From assembly GCA_030603065.1 (NCBI GenBank), contig JAUVYN010000022.1, forward strand, positions 1 through 42,965: a DNA stretch of 42,965 bases. The letters run 5' to 3'. The notes under the pieces are model-generated. The model was given only the letters and a program-made list of their open reading frames with translations. It ran no database searches and was not told where the DNA came from. Shown here one piece after another: positions 23,845 through 32,564 of the stretch. The position numbers and the translations under genes were made by a program. Source of the DNA: Pseudomonas sp. GTDB lineage: Bacteria > Pseudomonadota > Gammaproteobacteria > Pseudomonadales > Pseudomonadaceae. Numbering within the stretch: position 1 is the stretch's first letter; the number at the start of each line of letters is the position of its first letter.

Positions 23845-24608
23845 CAGCTCGACGCGTCTGGCTGACCGGTGCATCCAGCGGAATTGGCCACGCCCTGGCC
23901 TGCGAACTGGCAAAGATGGGCTATCTGCTGGCCGTGACGGCGCGCCGGCGCGAACCCCTCGATGAGCTGGCCGCCCGGTTTCCGGGGCAGATCCTGGTGC
24001 TTCCCGCGGACCTGACGGATCGAGCCGCGGTGATCGCTACCGGGCAGGCATTGCGCGACAGCTGGGGCGCACTGGATCTGGTGATCCTCAACGCCGGTAC
24101 CTGTGAATACGTCGAGGTAGATCGCTTCGACTCTGCGCTTTTCGCTCGGGTGATGAACACCAACGTGCAAGGCACCGTGCACTGTGTCGAAGCCGCCCTG
24201 CCTCTGCTGCGCCTGGGTAATAAGCCTCGACTGGTCGGAATCGGCAGCAGCGTGACCTTTTGCCCACTTCCCAGAGCGGAAGCCTACGGGGCATCGAAGG
24301 CCGCGATGCGCTACCTGTTCCAGTCACTCGAGCTCGATCTGGCCCAGTGGAAGATCGACGTCAGTCTGGTCAGCCCCGGCTTCGTCGACACGCCTCTTAC
24401 CGCGCAGAACGACTTCCCCATGCCCATGCGCGTCGACAGCGAAGCCGCCGCCCGCAGGATCATCCGGGGAATCGCCCAGGGCCAGCGCGAGATTAGATTT
24501 CCTGCGTTTTTCACCGGCTTCCTGCGCCTGTTGGGCAGCCTTCCAAACGCTCTACGGTTCGCGCTGACCAGACATATGGTGCGACCCGCTAACAAGGAAG
24601 CAAACTGA
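23841..24608 (+). CDS. Short-chain dehydrogenase/reductase
   Basis: A 255-residue classical SDR. The cofactor motif is VWLTGASSGIGHALACELAKMG (TGxxxGxG), the structural NAG is in VILNAGTCEYVEVD, and the active-site Ser, Tyr and Lys are in GIGSSVTFCPLPRAEAYGASK. A hydrophobic C-terminal segment (FFTGFLRLLGSLPNALRFAL) may associate with the membrane. It probably oxidises or reduces a lipid-derived group in the fatty-acid remodelling carried out by its operon partners; an SDR is also part of the singlet-oxygen-induced RSP1087-1091 cluster that I recall from Rhodobacter sphaeroides. Overlaps: ATGA with the NTF2-like gene and TGATG with the amine oxidase. Confidence 0.9.
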   Translation: MTARRVWLTGASSGIGHALACELAKMGYLLAVTARRREPLDELAARFPGQILVLPADLTDRAAVIATGQALRDSWGALDLVILNAGTCEYVEVDRFDSALFARVMNTNVQGTVHCVEAALPLLRLGNKPRLVGIGSSVTFCPLPRAEAYGASKAAMRYLFQSLELDLAQWKIDVSLVSPGFVDTPLTAQNDFPMPMRVDSEAAARRIIRGIAQGQREIRFPAFFTGFLRLLGSLPNALRFALTRHMVRPANKEAN

Positions 24609-25855
24609 TGCGAATCGCCATCATCGGCGCGGGCATATCCGGCCTGGTCTGTGGCTACAAGCTGGCAGAGAAGCATGACCTGACGCTGTTCGAAGCCGCC
24701 GACTGGGTTGGCGGGCACACCCATACGGTGGACGTTGAGGTGCAGGGGCATACCTACGCCATCGACACCGGCTTCATTGTGTTCAACGACTGGACCTACC
24801 CGAACTTCATCCAGTTGCTCAACGAGCTTGGCGTCGGATCACAGCCCACCGAGATGAGTTTTTCCGTGCATGACCCGGCTAGCGGCATGGAGTACAACGG
24901 CAACAACCTGAACAGCCTGTTCGCCCAGCGCCGCAACCTCCTGCCGCCCGGGTTCCTGCGGATGGTACGCGACATCCTGCGCTTCAATCGCAACGCATTG
25001 CACGATCTGGCCGAGCAACGGGTGCGCCCGGAAACCACCCTGGGTGAGTATCTTGCCGCGCAGGGCTACGGTCAGCGCTTCATCGACCATTACATCATCC
25101 CCATGGGCTCCGCGATCTGGTCCATGCCGCTGGCCGAGATGCTGGCCTTTCCGCTGCAATTCTTCCTGCAGTTCTTCCGCAATCACGGCCTGCTCTCCGT
25201 CACTGACAGGCCGCAATGGCACGTGATCCAGGGCGGTTCGCGTAGTTATGTGGGTCCGTTGAGCGCTCCCTTCGCCGAGCGCATCCGCACCAGTTGCCCG
25301 GTGCAGCAGGTCGAGCGCGACGCGGAAGGCGTAACGGTACACAGCGCCGCTGGCAGCGAGCGCTTCGATCGAGTCATATTCGCCTGCCACAGCGATCAGG
25401 CGCTGGCCATGCTGAGCCAGCCCAGCCCCCAGGAAGAGGCCATTCTTGGCGCCATCGGTTACGCAGACAACGATGTAGTGCTGCATACCGATACGCGCCT
25501 GCTGCCCGACCGCCGCCTGGCCTGGGCCAGCTGGAACTATCGCCTCGGCGGCGACAGCCGGCAGCCCGCCGCCGTGACCTACAACATGAACATCCTGCAG
25601 GGCATCAGCGCACCGCAAACCTTCTGCGTGAGCCTGAACCAGACCGCGGCGATCGACCCCGCGCGGATTCTTGCGCGCTACACCTACGCCCATCCCCAGT
25701 TCAGTCTTGCCGCTCAGAAGGCACAACAGCGCTGGGCCGAACTCCTGGGTCCCCGCCACAGTTATTTCTGCGGCGCCTACTGGGCCAATGGCTTCCATGA
25801 GGATGGTGTCGTCAGTGCTCTGCGAGTGGTGAAAGCGATCGAGGACGAGCCATGA
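24608..25855 (+). CDS. FAD-dependent amine oxidase-like protein (UfaD-like, fatty-acid modification)
   Basis: A 415-residue flavoprotein of the amine oxidase/phytoene desaturase superfamily. The FAD fold starts at residue 1 (MRIAIIGAGISGLVCGYKL), followed by GGHTHTVDVEVQGHTYAIDTGF (split by VEV), a hallmark of the group next to DUF1365 and cyclopropane-synthase genes; the C-terminal FAD contact is CGAYWANGFHEDGVVSALR. In R. sphaeroides a protein of this family (RSP1091, later UfaD as I recall) acts with the methyltransferase UfaM in making methylated unsaturated and furan fatty acids that quench singlet oxygen. A similar desaturase role is inferred here. It overlaps the DUF1365 gene by four bases. 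Confidence 0.85.
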   Translation: MRIAIIGAGISGLVCGYKLAEKHDLTLFEAADWVGGHTHTVDVEVQGHTYAIDTGFIVFNDWTYPNFIQLLNELGVGSQPTEMSFSVHDPASGMEYNGNNLNSLFAQRRNLLPPGFLRMVRDILRFNRNALHDLAEQRVRPETTLGEYLAAQGYGQRFIDHYIIPMGSAIWSMPLAEMLAFPLQFFLQFFRNHGLLSVTDRPQWHVIQGGSRSYVGPLSAPFAERIRTSCPVQQVERDAEGVTVHSAAGSERFDRVIFACHSDQALAMLSQPSPQEEAILGAIGYADNDVVLHTDTRLLPDRRLAWASWNYRLGGDSRQPAAVTYNMNILQGISAPQTFCVSLNQTAAIDPARILARYTYAHPQFSLAAQKAQQRWAELLGPRHSYFCGAYWANGFHEDGVVSALRVVKAIEDEP

Positions 25856-26694
25856 TGCAGTCAAGCGCGCTTTACCGAGGCTGGATTCGGCACCGGCGTT
25901 ATGCGCCGAAAACCCACAATTTTACCTACCGCCTGAGCCTGTTGTGGCTGAATCTGGACGAGCAGGCGCAGGTGTTCAAGCTGAGCAGCCTCTGGTCCGG
26001 GCGCTGGTGGTCACCGATCCGCTTTCGGGCTGGCGATTATCTTCGCCATCACCGCCGTGATGACGAAGACCTCAAGGCCGCCGCCCAGCGTCTGGTCCAT
26101 GAGCAGCTGGGGCTGCAACTCACCGGGCCCGTTTGCCTGCTAACCCAGGTTCGCAGCTTCGGCCTGGTATTCAACCCGGCCTCGTTCTTTTACTGCTATG
26201 ACGAGCACAGGCGCCTGCGGGCAATCATCACGGAAGTCAGCAATACCCCATGGCTGGAGCGCTACTGCTACGTGATGAAGACCGACCCGGAGCAGCGCAC
26301 GCAACGCTTCGAAATCGCCAAATCCTTCGATGTGTCCCCCTTCCTGCCCTCTGGGCTGGATTACCGCATGCGCTTCTCCCGACCGGACAGAACGCTGCTG
26401 ATTCATATGGAGGACTGGCAGGCGCAGGAAAAGCTCTTCGATGCCACGCTCAATCTGGCGCGCGAGCCGCTGAGCAAGACGCTGCTGCGCCGTGAAGCCT
26501 TCAGCTTTCCGTTCATGGTGCTGAAAACCGTCACCGCCATCTACTGGCAGGCGCTCCGCCTGGCGCTCAAGCGCATTCCAATCTTCGATCACCAGGCTCC
26601 CGTGCAAATCACCGCGGCGACCACCGCAATCAAGGTCAAGGACTCCCCGCATGAAAGACATTATGCAAGACAAGACACTGGCCTGCTGCGCTGA
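25852..26694 (+). CDS. DUF1365 protein of the fatty-acid modification cluster
   Basis: A 280-residue protein with DUF1365 features: ALYRGWIRHRRYAPKTHNF at the N terminus, FGLVFNPASFFYCYD in the middle, ITEVSNTPWLERYCY and FDVSPFLP after it. There is one likely membrane-associated helix near the C terminus (VLKTVTAIYWQALRLAL). The biochemical role is unknown, but the family almost always sits between the amine-oxidase-like gene and a cyclopropane-synthase-like methyltransferase, as here, and is therefore assumed to help in acyl-chain modification. Two adjacent ATGs (25852, 25855) are possible starts. Its last 44 bases overlap the methyltransferase gene in another frame. Confidence 0.85.
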   Translation: MMQSSALYRGWIRHRRYAPKTHNFTYRLSLLWLNLDEQAQVFKLSSLWSGRWWSPIRFRAGDYLRHHRRDDEDLKAAAQRLVHEQLGLQLTGPVCLLTQVRSFGLVFNPASFFYCYDEHRRLRAIITEVSNTPWLERYCYVMKTDPEQRTQRFEIAKSFDVSPFLPSGLDYRMRFSRPDRTLLIHMEDWQAQEKLFDATLNLAREPLSKTLLRREAFSFPFMVLKTVTAIYWQALRLALKRIPIFDHQAPVQITAATTAIKVKDSPHERHYARQDTGLLR

Positions 26695-28003
26695 CGACCA
26701 GTCGTTGCTGGAGGCGCGTGCCAGCCAGCTGCTGGGCGATACTCGGGCCCGGGCCCAGCGAGTTGCCGCACGGCGGTCCTGGGTACAGAAATTGTCCCGC
26801 CGCCTGGTACTGGCCCAGCTTAGCGCACTGCGCTTTGGCACGCTGACGGTCCACGAGGAGGACCAGGTACTGCAATTCGGGCAGGATGCGAGCGATGGCC
26901 TACACGCCGAAATCTATCTGCACAGTCCGGCGGCCTATCCCATGGTTGCCGGCAACGGCAGCGTCGGTGCCGGAGAGGCCTACCTGCACGGCTTCTGGTC
27001 TACGCCGGACCTGAGTGCGGTAACGCGGATTTTCGTGCGCAATATGAACGTGCTCGACGCCATGGAGCGGGGCTTGGCCCGGCTCGGGCGCCCGGCGCTC
27101 AAATGGCTTCACTGGCTCAATCGCAATACGCTGGAGGGTTCGCGGCGCAACATCCAGGCTCACTACGACCTGGGCAACGAGTTGTTCAAGAGTTTTCTCG
27201 ACCCGACCATGATGTATTCGGCGGCGATCTTCCCGCCCGGGTGTGACAACCTGGAACAGGCGCAGCTCAACAAGCTCGAACGCATCTGCCGCAAGCTGGA
27301 GCTCAAGCCGGACGATCACCTGCTCGAGATCGGCACCGGCTGGGGCAGCATGGCGATTTACGCAGCGCAGCACTACGGTTGCCGAGTCACCACTACCACC
27401 CTGTCGGACGAACAGTTCACCTACGCTACCGCAAAGGTTGCCGAACTGGGGCTGCAGGATCGCATCACCGTACTGCTCAAGGACTACCGCGAGCTCAAAG
27501 GTGAATACGACAAGCTGGTTTCGATCGAAATGGTGGAAGCCGTTGGCCACAACTATTTTCGAACCTACTTTCAGCACTGTGCACAACGACTAAAACCCAA
27601 GGGGTTGATGCTGCTGCAGGCCATTACGATCAGAGATCAACGTTACGAGCAGGCACGCAGAAGCGTGGACTTCATCCAGCGCTTCGTCTTTCCCGGGGGA
27701 TCGCTGCCTTCGGTCAGCCTGATTGGTGAGCTGACCCGCAGGCACACCGATCTGGCCATGCTGCACATGGAAGACATAGGGCTGCACTACGCGCAGACCC
27801 TGCGTCACTGGCACCGCAACCTGAAAAACGCGCGCAGCCACCTGCAGCAACTGGGGTATGATGACTACTTTTTCCGGCTGTGGGAGTTCTATCTGTGCTA
27901 TTGCGAAGGCGGCTTCGACGAGCGCTCGATCGGTACAGCTCAGATATTGTTCAGCAAACCCGATGCGCGGCCGGAACTGCACCTGCACAACCTGGGAGCC
28001 TGA
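26651..28003 (+). CDS. Cyclopropane-fatty-acyl-phospholipid synthase family methyltransferase (UfaM-like)
   Basis: SAM-dependent methyltransferase acting on unsaturated acyl chains in phospholipids. The 450-residue protein has the N-terminal lipid-binding part and then the catalytic core: NIQAHYDLGNELFKSFLDP, MMYSAAIFPPG, SAM motif LLEIGTGWGSMAIYAA, VSIEMVEAVGH, and FIQRFVFPGGSLPS. The last is the family signature. The operon context (photolyase, SDR, amine oxidase, DUF1365) resembles the UfaM group, whose Pseudomonas member is light-induced, rather than the housekeeping Cfa. AAGGA eight bases before ATG 26651 decides the start and creates a 44-base overlap with DUF1365. Whether the end product is cyclopropane, methyl-branched or furan acid is not readable from sequence. 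Confidence 0.9.
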   Translation: MKDIMQDKTLACCADDQSLLEARASQLLGDTRARAQRVAARRSWVQKLSRRLVLAQLSALRFGTLTVHEEDQVLQFGQDASDGLHAEIYLHSPAAYPMVAGNGSVGAGEAYLHGFWSTPDLSAVTRIFVRNMNVLDAMERGLARLGRPALKWLHWLNRNTLEGSRRNIQAHYDLGNELFKSFLDPTMMYSAAIFPPGCDNLEQAQLNKLERICRKLELKPDDHLLEIGTGWGSMAIYAAQHYGCRVTTTTLSDEQFTYATAKVAELGLQDRITVLLKDYRELKGEYDKLVSIEMVEAVGHNYFRTYFQHCAQRLKPKGLMLLQAITIRDQRYEQARRSVDFIQRFVFPGGSLPSVSLIGELTRRHTDLAMLHMEDIGLHYAQTLRHWHRNLKNARSHLQQLGYDDYFFRLWEFYLCYCEGGFDERSIGTAQILFSKPDARPELHLHNLGA

Positions 28004-28004
28004 A

Positions 28005-28538
28005 ATGCCGGTCAAACTGATTGCCAACGCCCTTCTTTTTCAGCTTGGCTGGGTAGCGGCGGTCCTGGGCGGCAACTCATTCTGGCTGGTCATTCCCTTG
28101 CTCGCCTTGTTGGTGCATTTCACCTGGATCAGCAGCTGGGCCGAGGAAGGCAAGCTGGTGATGAGCGTATTTCTGGCCGGCTCGGCACTGGACTCGTTTC
28201 TGATGCACCTGGGCCTTTTCGCCATCCCGGGGGACTCCGACCTGATTCCCTTCTGGCTGGCAGTGCTGTGGGCACTGCTGGCAACCACGTTGAACCACTG
28301 CCTCACCTGGAGCAGGCCATGGTGGATCGCCGCAGGGGTGGGCGCCGTAGGCGGCTCCTTCGCCTACATCGCCGGCGCACAACTCACTGAAGTGGAGCTG
28401 CCGCTTGGAACCGGCCCCAGCCTGGCAATTCTGGCCGCCATCTGGGCCCTGGTATTGCCGGTGCTACACGGTTTCGCGCATATGTATCGCGAACAGTACC
28501 GCTTGCGACTCGCTGCCGAACGGCAGCGGCAGCGTTAG
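28005..28538 (+). CDS. DUF2878 inner-membrane protein
   Basis: A 177-residue protein with four to six hydrophobic spans (ANALLFQLGWVAAVLGG, the WLVIPLLALLVHFTW segment, SVFLAGSALDSFLMHLG and two more), matching DUF2878. A basic tail (YRLRLAAERQRQR) closes it. The function is unknown; the family travels with the amine oxidase, DUF1365 and methyltransferase genes, so a membrane role in lipid remodelling is plausible. The ATG follows the methyltransferase stop by one base. It is the last gene of the nine-gene operon; its stop overlaps the convergent pagL stop by four bases, and I see no intrinsic terminator. Confidence 0.85.
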   Translation: MPVKLIANALLFQLGWVAAVLGGNSFWLVIPLLALLVHFTWISSWAEEGKLVMSVFLAGSALDSFLMHLGLFAIPGDSDLIPFWLAVLWALLATTLNHCLTWSRPWWIAAGVGAVGGSFAYIAGAQLTEVELPLGTGPSLAILAAIWALVLPVLHGFAHMYREQYRLRLAAERQRQR

Positions 28539-29062
28539 AAACTGAAGCGGTAATGCAGCGCGGCTGTCTCGATTCCGTTGTTCGGCTTGCGAATACCCGC
28601 ATTCGAGTAGTGATAGATTCTCAGGCCAATCTCGGTTCCGGTAGGAAACCTCACCCCCGCGCCGAAGCGATCTTCGAACAGTAGCCGGGAGCCGAGATCA
28701 CGCTCTTCTGAACGAAAGTTGCTGCGGGTAAAGTAGGCCGCACCGATACCCGCTTCTATATAGGGAACCATATTGCTGCCCGGTCCGAACTCGAGAACCA
28801 GCACCGGAGAGACCGAAAGGGTATTCGCATCCAGCCCAGCCCAGCGCGTCAGGCCCATGTCCCAGTATCCGCCGAGCCGCATGCTGCCGCGCTGGTTCTG
28901 CCAGATGGCCTGGCCGAAATCGAATTGCCCTGCCACACGGTAGGTTTCGGTAGATTCACTGCTCAGGCCGAATTCGAGAGTCAACCCGTCTACTGCATGG
29001 GCAAGGGGGGCAACACTCGAAACCGACAACATACATCCAAGTAAGAGACCGCGTTTGTTCAT
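28535..29062 (-). CDS. pagL: Lipid A 3-O-deacylase
   Basis: Outer-membrane beta-barrel enzyme that removes the 3-linked acyl chain of lipid A, dampening endotoxin signalling and adjusting the outer leaflet. The 175-residue precursor has a signal peptide (residues 1-23, ending AHA). The catalytic residues are all present with correct spacing: His151 and Ser153 in IYHYSNAGI and Glu165 (GIE), twelve residues after the Ser. It ends in an aromatic barrel signature, YRFSF. Start ATG 29062 is chosen over upstream 29089 because AAGGA lies nine bases before it and the signal peptide starts there. The position between the phr cluster and murI is as in P. aeruginosa (PA4661). Confidence 0.92.
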   Translation of the reverse strand: MNKRGLLLGCMLSVSSVAPLAHAVDGLTLEFGLSSESTETYRVAGQFDFGQAIWQNQRGSMRLGGYWDMGLTRWAGLDANTLSVSPVLVLEFGPGSNMVPYIEAGIGAAYFTRSNFRSEERDLGSRLLFEDRFGAGVRFPTGTEIGLRIYHYSNAGIRKPNNGIETAALHYRFSF

Positions 29063-29113
29063 TGGTTTTGATCCTTGCGAAATAGGCATCCGGACGGAAA
29101 CTCACCGTCGCGA

Positions 29114-29905
29114 TTACAAAGACAACTGGGTAACAACCCCGTTCCCGCTCCAGAGCCTCGGCAACACAGCGTTCAATGAAACGGGATCACCCGTTGTCCA
29201 GAACCGCGCTGGGCAAGCCGGCCCGCACGCAAGCAGATCACCTTCACGCAGACGTTGGCGTAGCTGTCTGGCCACCGCAGCCCCAGTGTCGACCAGCGTC
29301 ACGTTCTCCGGCACCAGACGTCGCAACAGAGGCCGGAGGAAGGGATAATGGGTGCAGCCCAGGATCAGAGTGTCGCAACCCTCGGCAAGCAAGGGCCGGG
29401 TATAACTGCGCAGCAAGGCTTCGAGCTCTGGCCCGTCGAGCTCTCCCCGTTCGACGCACTCCACCAGGCCCGGGCACGGCTGAGTGACAACCCGAACGCT
29501 ACCAGCGAAGCGATCCAGCAGCGCGGCAAACTTGGCGCTTTGCAGCGTGCCGGTTGTGGCCAGCACACCCACCACCCCCGAGCGGGTGGCCAGTGCTGCC
29601 GGCTTGACCGCCGGCTCCATGCCGATCACCGGTACTTCAAAGAGGCTGCGCAGATCGTTAACGGCGGCCGCTGTAGCAGTATTGCAGGCGACCACCAGTG
29701 CCTTGGCGCCCTGACCGAGCAGAAAATCGGCGAGTATGCGACTACGCTGGCGAATGTAGTCGGTGGACTTTTCACCATAGGGAACGTGCCCACTGTCGGC
29801 AACGTACAAGAGCGACTCGGCTGGCAGAAGGTCGCGTATTTCAGCCAGCACCGATAGCCCGCCGACTCCCGAATCGAATACCCCGACCGGCGCCTCAGAA
29901 CCCAT
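29114..29905 (-). CDS. murI: Glutamate racemase
   Basis: Makes D-glutamate for peptidoglycan. The 263-residue protein has the acid in [12 protein letters not shown] (Asp11) and the two catalytic Cys: Cys74 in [11 protein letters not shown] and Cys184 in LGCTHYPFL. The start at ATG 29905 is chosen from the family N terminus and the purine-rich GAGCGGGAAA just upstream; the frame is open further back, but only over moeB. It overlaps the end of moeB by eleven bases and is the last gene of the hemA-prfA-prmC-moeB-murI unit. Confidence 0.95.
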   Translation of the reverse strand: MGSEAPVGVFDSGVGGLSVLAEIRDLLPAESLLYVADSGHVPYGEKSTDYIRQRSRILADFLLGQGAKALVVACNTATAAAVNDLRSLFEVPVIGMEPAVKPAALATRSGVVGVLATTGTLQSAKFAALLDRFAGSVRVVTQPCPGLVECVERGELDGPELEALLRSYTRPLLAEGCDTLILGCTHYPFLRPLLRRLVPENVTLVDTGAAVARQLRQRLREGDLLACGPACPARFWTTGDPVSLNAVLPRLWSGNGVVTQLSL

Positions 29906-30653
29906 TTTCCCGCTCGCCGCAACAACAGCACGCCGGGTCTCGGCGCACCTTGAGTTCCCTGAAACGACAACCCATCCCATCGATCAGCAGCAAACGGCCG
30001 ACCATGGGCTCGCCGAACCCGGCCAGCAGCTTCAGCGCTTCCAGTGCCTGCAGGGATCCGACCAGCCCGACCATCGGACCGGCCACCCCGGCTTCGCTGC
30101 AGCTGAGCGCGGTCTCGTCACCATTCCCATACAGACACTCGTAACAGGGACTATCAGCCTGGCGCGGATCGAACACGCTCAACTGACCCTCGAGACGAAT
30201 GGCGGCTCCGGACACCAGCGGCTTGCCCAGCTCGAAGCAGGCTGCGTTGATAGCCTGACGAGTGCCGAAATTATCCGTGCAGTCGAGCACCAGATCGGCT
30301 TCGCCAATCGCGTCCAGCAGCGCCTGGTGCTCCAGCTTCTGCCTTAGCGGATCCAGCGTCACATCCGGATTAAGGGCGCGCAGGCGATGCACTGCCGACT
30401 CCACTTTCGCCGATCCGATACCATCGTTCTGGTGCAGGATCTGCCGCTGCAGGTTGGTCAGATCAACGTCATCGTGATCTGCCAACAACAGGCGCCCGAC
30501 CCCCGCCGCCGCCAGATAGAGCGCGACCGGAGAGCCGAGACCACCCAGACCAATAATCAGAACGCTACTATCGAGCAGACGCTGCTGTCCTTCCACGTCG
30601 ATCTGCGGCAGCAGGATCTGCCGGCTGTAACGCAGCAACTGATCATCCCGCAT
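29895..30653 (-). CDS. moeB: Molybdopterin-synthase adenylyltransferase (MoeB/ThiF family)
   Basis: Adenylates the C terminus of the small sulfur-carrier subunit (MoaD or a ThiS-like protein) in the cytoplasm. The 252-residue protein has RYSRQILLP at the N terminus, the ATP loop [22 protein letters not shown] (GxGGLG), and NLQRQILH. It also has the [12 protein letters not shown] segment with its catalytic Asp, and two Zn-binding Cys pairs (CYEC and CCCC near the end). The fourfold Cys run near the C terminus is unusual, but only two are needed for the Zn site. ATG 30653 with GGGGGA upstream is preferred over GTG 30668. It overlaps prmC by eleven bases. Confidence 0.93.
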   Translation of the reverse strand: MRDDQLLRYSRQILLPQIDVEGQQRLLDSSVLIIGLGGLGSPVALYLAAAGVGRLLLADHDDVDLTNLQRQILHQNDGIGSAKVESAVHRLRALNPDVTLDPLRQKLEHQALLDAIGEADLVLDCTDNFGTRQAINAACFELGKPLVSGAAIRLEGQLSVFDPRQADSPCYECLYGNGDETALSCSEAGVAGPMVGLVGSLQALEALKLLAGFGEPMVGRLLLIDGMGCRFRELKVRRDPACCCCGERENGF

Positions 30654-31479
30654 GCCATCTTCCCCCACTCACCCGATCATGCCCGGCCAGATCCTGCCAG
30701 GACTGCGCCTGCTCGAAACCTCGCTCTGTCAGCAACGTGCGTACTGCAGCCCCCTGCTCGAAGCCATGCTCCAGCAGCAGCCATCCCCCACCGACCAGCC
30801 ACGCGGGCGCCTGTTCAACCAGCTTTCGAATATCTGCCAGCCCGTCAGCGCCACTCACCAGCGCGCTATGCGGCTCGAAGCGCACATCGCCCTCGTCCAG
30901 GTGCGGGTCGCTTTCGGCGACATAAGGCGGATTGGACAGGATCAGTCGATAGCGCCCGCCTGCCGGCAGGTCAGCAAACCAGTCGCTGCGAACGAAGCGG
31001 GCATTGGCTATTCCCAGACGCTGACGGTTGCGTTCAGCCAACTGCACAGCCGCATCGATGCGATCACTTCCCAGGACCGACCAGGTCGGCCGCTCCGTCG
31101 CCAGGGCGAGGGCAATAGCCCCGGTACCGGTACCGAGATCGAGCACCCGGCAGGGATCCTGCGGCCCCAGCTGCAACGCAACCTCCACCAACCGCTCGGT
31201 GTCCGGCCTGGGAATCAGCGTCGAAGGGCTCACCTCCAACTCGAGGTTCCAGAAGCCGCGATAGCCAAGCAGATAGGCCACCGGCTCGCCAGCTCGACGC
31301 CGCGCCAGCAATGACTCGAAAGCCTCCTGCTGCGCGGGGGAAGGCTGGTGTTCCGGCCAGGTCATGAGAAAGCTTCGCGACTTGCCCAGCACATGCGCCA
31401 GCAGCAGCTCGGCATCCAGCCTGGGACTGGCGGAGGCCGGGAGCGTGACCGCACTGAGGAGCTGGGCGACGCTTGGCAT
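30643..31479 (-). CDS. prmC: Release-factor glutamine methyltransferase
   Basis: Methylates the Gln of the GGQ motif in release factors RF1 and RF2. The 278-residue protein has the N-terminal helical RF-binding part (LDAELLLAHVL), LIPRPDTERLVE, the SAM loop VLDLGTGTGAIALALA and the catalytic NPPY motif in LILSNPPYVAE. It lies directly after prfA, the gene of its substrate, overlapping by one base (ATG at 31479 shares a base with the prfA TGA). This order is conserved across gammaproteobacteria. Confidence 0.96.
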   Translation of the reverse strand: MPSVAQLLSAVTLPASASPRLDAELLLAHVLGKSRSFLMTWPEHQPSPAQQEAFESLLARRRAGEPVAYLLGYRGFWNLELEVSPSTLIPRPDTERLVEVALQLGPQDPCRVLDLGTGTGAIALALATERPTWSVLGSDRIDAAVQLAERNRQRLGIANARFVRSDWFADLPAGGRYRLILSNPPYVAESDPHLDEGDVRFEPHSALVSGADGLADIRKLVEQAPAWLVGGGWLLLEHGFEQGAAVRTLLTERGFEQAQSWQDLAGHDRVSGGRWHAG

Positions 31480-32564
31480 CAGGCCTGTTCCAGCGAAGCC
31501 AACTGGTCTGCCTGGTACTCACGCAGCAGTGGTTCGATAACGCCTTCCAGATCGCCCTGGATGATCTGGTCGAGACTGTAGAGGGTGAGATTGATCCGGT
31601 GATCGGTCAGGCGCCCCTGCGGGAAATTGTAGGTGCGAATACGCTCGGAACGATCACCGGAGCCGACCAGTGAGCGGCGGGTGTCGCTCAGCTCCTTTTC
31701 CTGAGCGGCGCGCTGCTGATTGACCAGCTTCGCCTGCAGCAGGCTCATGGCCCGCGCACGATTCTTGTGCTGAGAGCGTTCGTCCTGGCACTCGACCACG
31801 ATACCGGTGGGCAGGTGGGTGAGACGCACTGCCGAGTCGGTCTTGTTGACGTGCTGGCCACCGGCCCCTGAGGAGCGATAGGTGTCCACCCGGAGATCGG
31901 CGGGGTTGATCTCCACCGCGGCCTGCTCATCCATCTCCGGAAGAATCGCGACGGTGCAGGCGGAGGTGTGGATACGGCCTTGCGACTCGGTTTCCGGCAC
32001 CCGCTGAACGCGGTGCGCTCCGGATTCGAATTTGAGCTTCGCGTAAACGTTCTGCCCTTCGACCCGCGCGATGACCTCCTTGTAACCGCCATGCTCGCCC
32101 ACGCTCTCGGACAAGATCTCCACCCGCCACCCCTGGCGCTCGGCGTACCGCGAATACATGCGAAACAGATCACCCGCGAACAGTGCCGCCTCGTCCCCAC
32201 CGGTGCCTGCGCGCACCTCGAGAAAGACGTTGCGCTCGTCATTGGGGTCCTTCGGCAGTAACAGCTTGTTCAGCTCGGTTTCCAGTTCACCAAGCGTCGC
32301 TTCGCAAGAAGCCGCATCGTCCTCTGCCATCTCGCGCAGGTCCGGGTCGCTATCCTTCAGCAGGCTACGTGCTTCGGCCAGGTCGGCACTGACCTTGCGC
32401 CACTGCTCGTAGCAGCGCACAGTCGCCTCCAGTTCGGCGTATTCGCGCGAGTACGCTCTAAATCGCGACTGGTCGCTGATCACCTCGGCGTCGCTGAGCA
32501 GCGCCGAGAGCTCCTCAAAGCGCTCGCTCAGAGTTTCCAGCCGATTCAACAGGGATGCCTTCAT
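31479..32564 (-). CDS. prfA: Peptide chain release factor 1
   Basis: Recognises UAA and UAG stop codons and triggers peptide release. The 361-residue protein has the stop-codon-reading P-x-T motif as PET in [16 protein letters not shown], and the catalytic GGQ in [16 protein letters not shown]. The length is that of typical RF1. It overlaps hemA by four bases (ATGA) and prmC by one base, so translation of all three is coupled. The PrmC methylation site is the Gln of GGQ. Confidence 0.97.
   Translation of the reverse strand: MKASLLNRLETLSERFEELSALLSDAEVISDQSRFRAYSREYAELEATVRCYEQWRKVSADLAEARSLLKDSDPDLREMAEDDAASCEATLGELETELNKLLLPKDPNDERNVFLEVRAGTGGDEAALFAGDLFRMYSRYAERQGWRVEILSESVGEHGGYKEVIARVEGQNVYAKLKFESGAHRVQRVPETESQGRIHTSACTVAILPEMDEQAAVEINPADLRVDTYRSSGAGGQHVNKTDSAVRLTHLPTGIVVECQDERSQHKNRARAMSLLQAKLVNQQRAAQEKELSDTRRSLVGSGDRSERIRTYNFPQGRLTDHRINLTLYSLDQIIQGDLEGVIEPLLREYQADQLASLEQA

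Noticed and set aside
24839-25864. 341-codon frame antisense to the amine oxidase-like gene
   Set aside because: The sense frame has an intact FAD fold and operon overlaps; the antisense translation has no recognisable motif.
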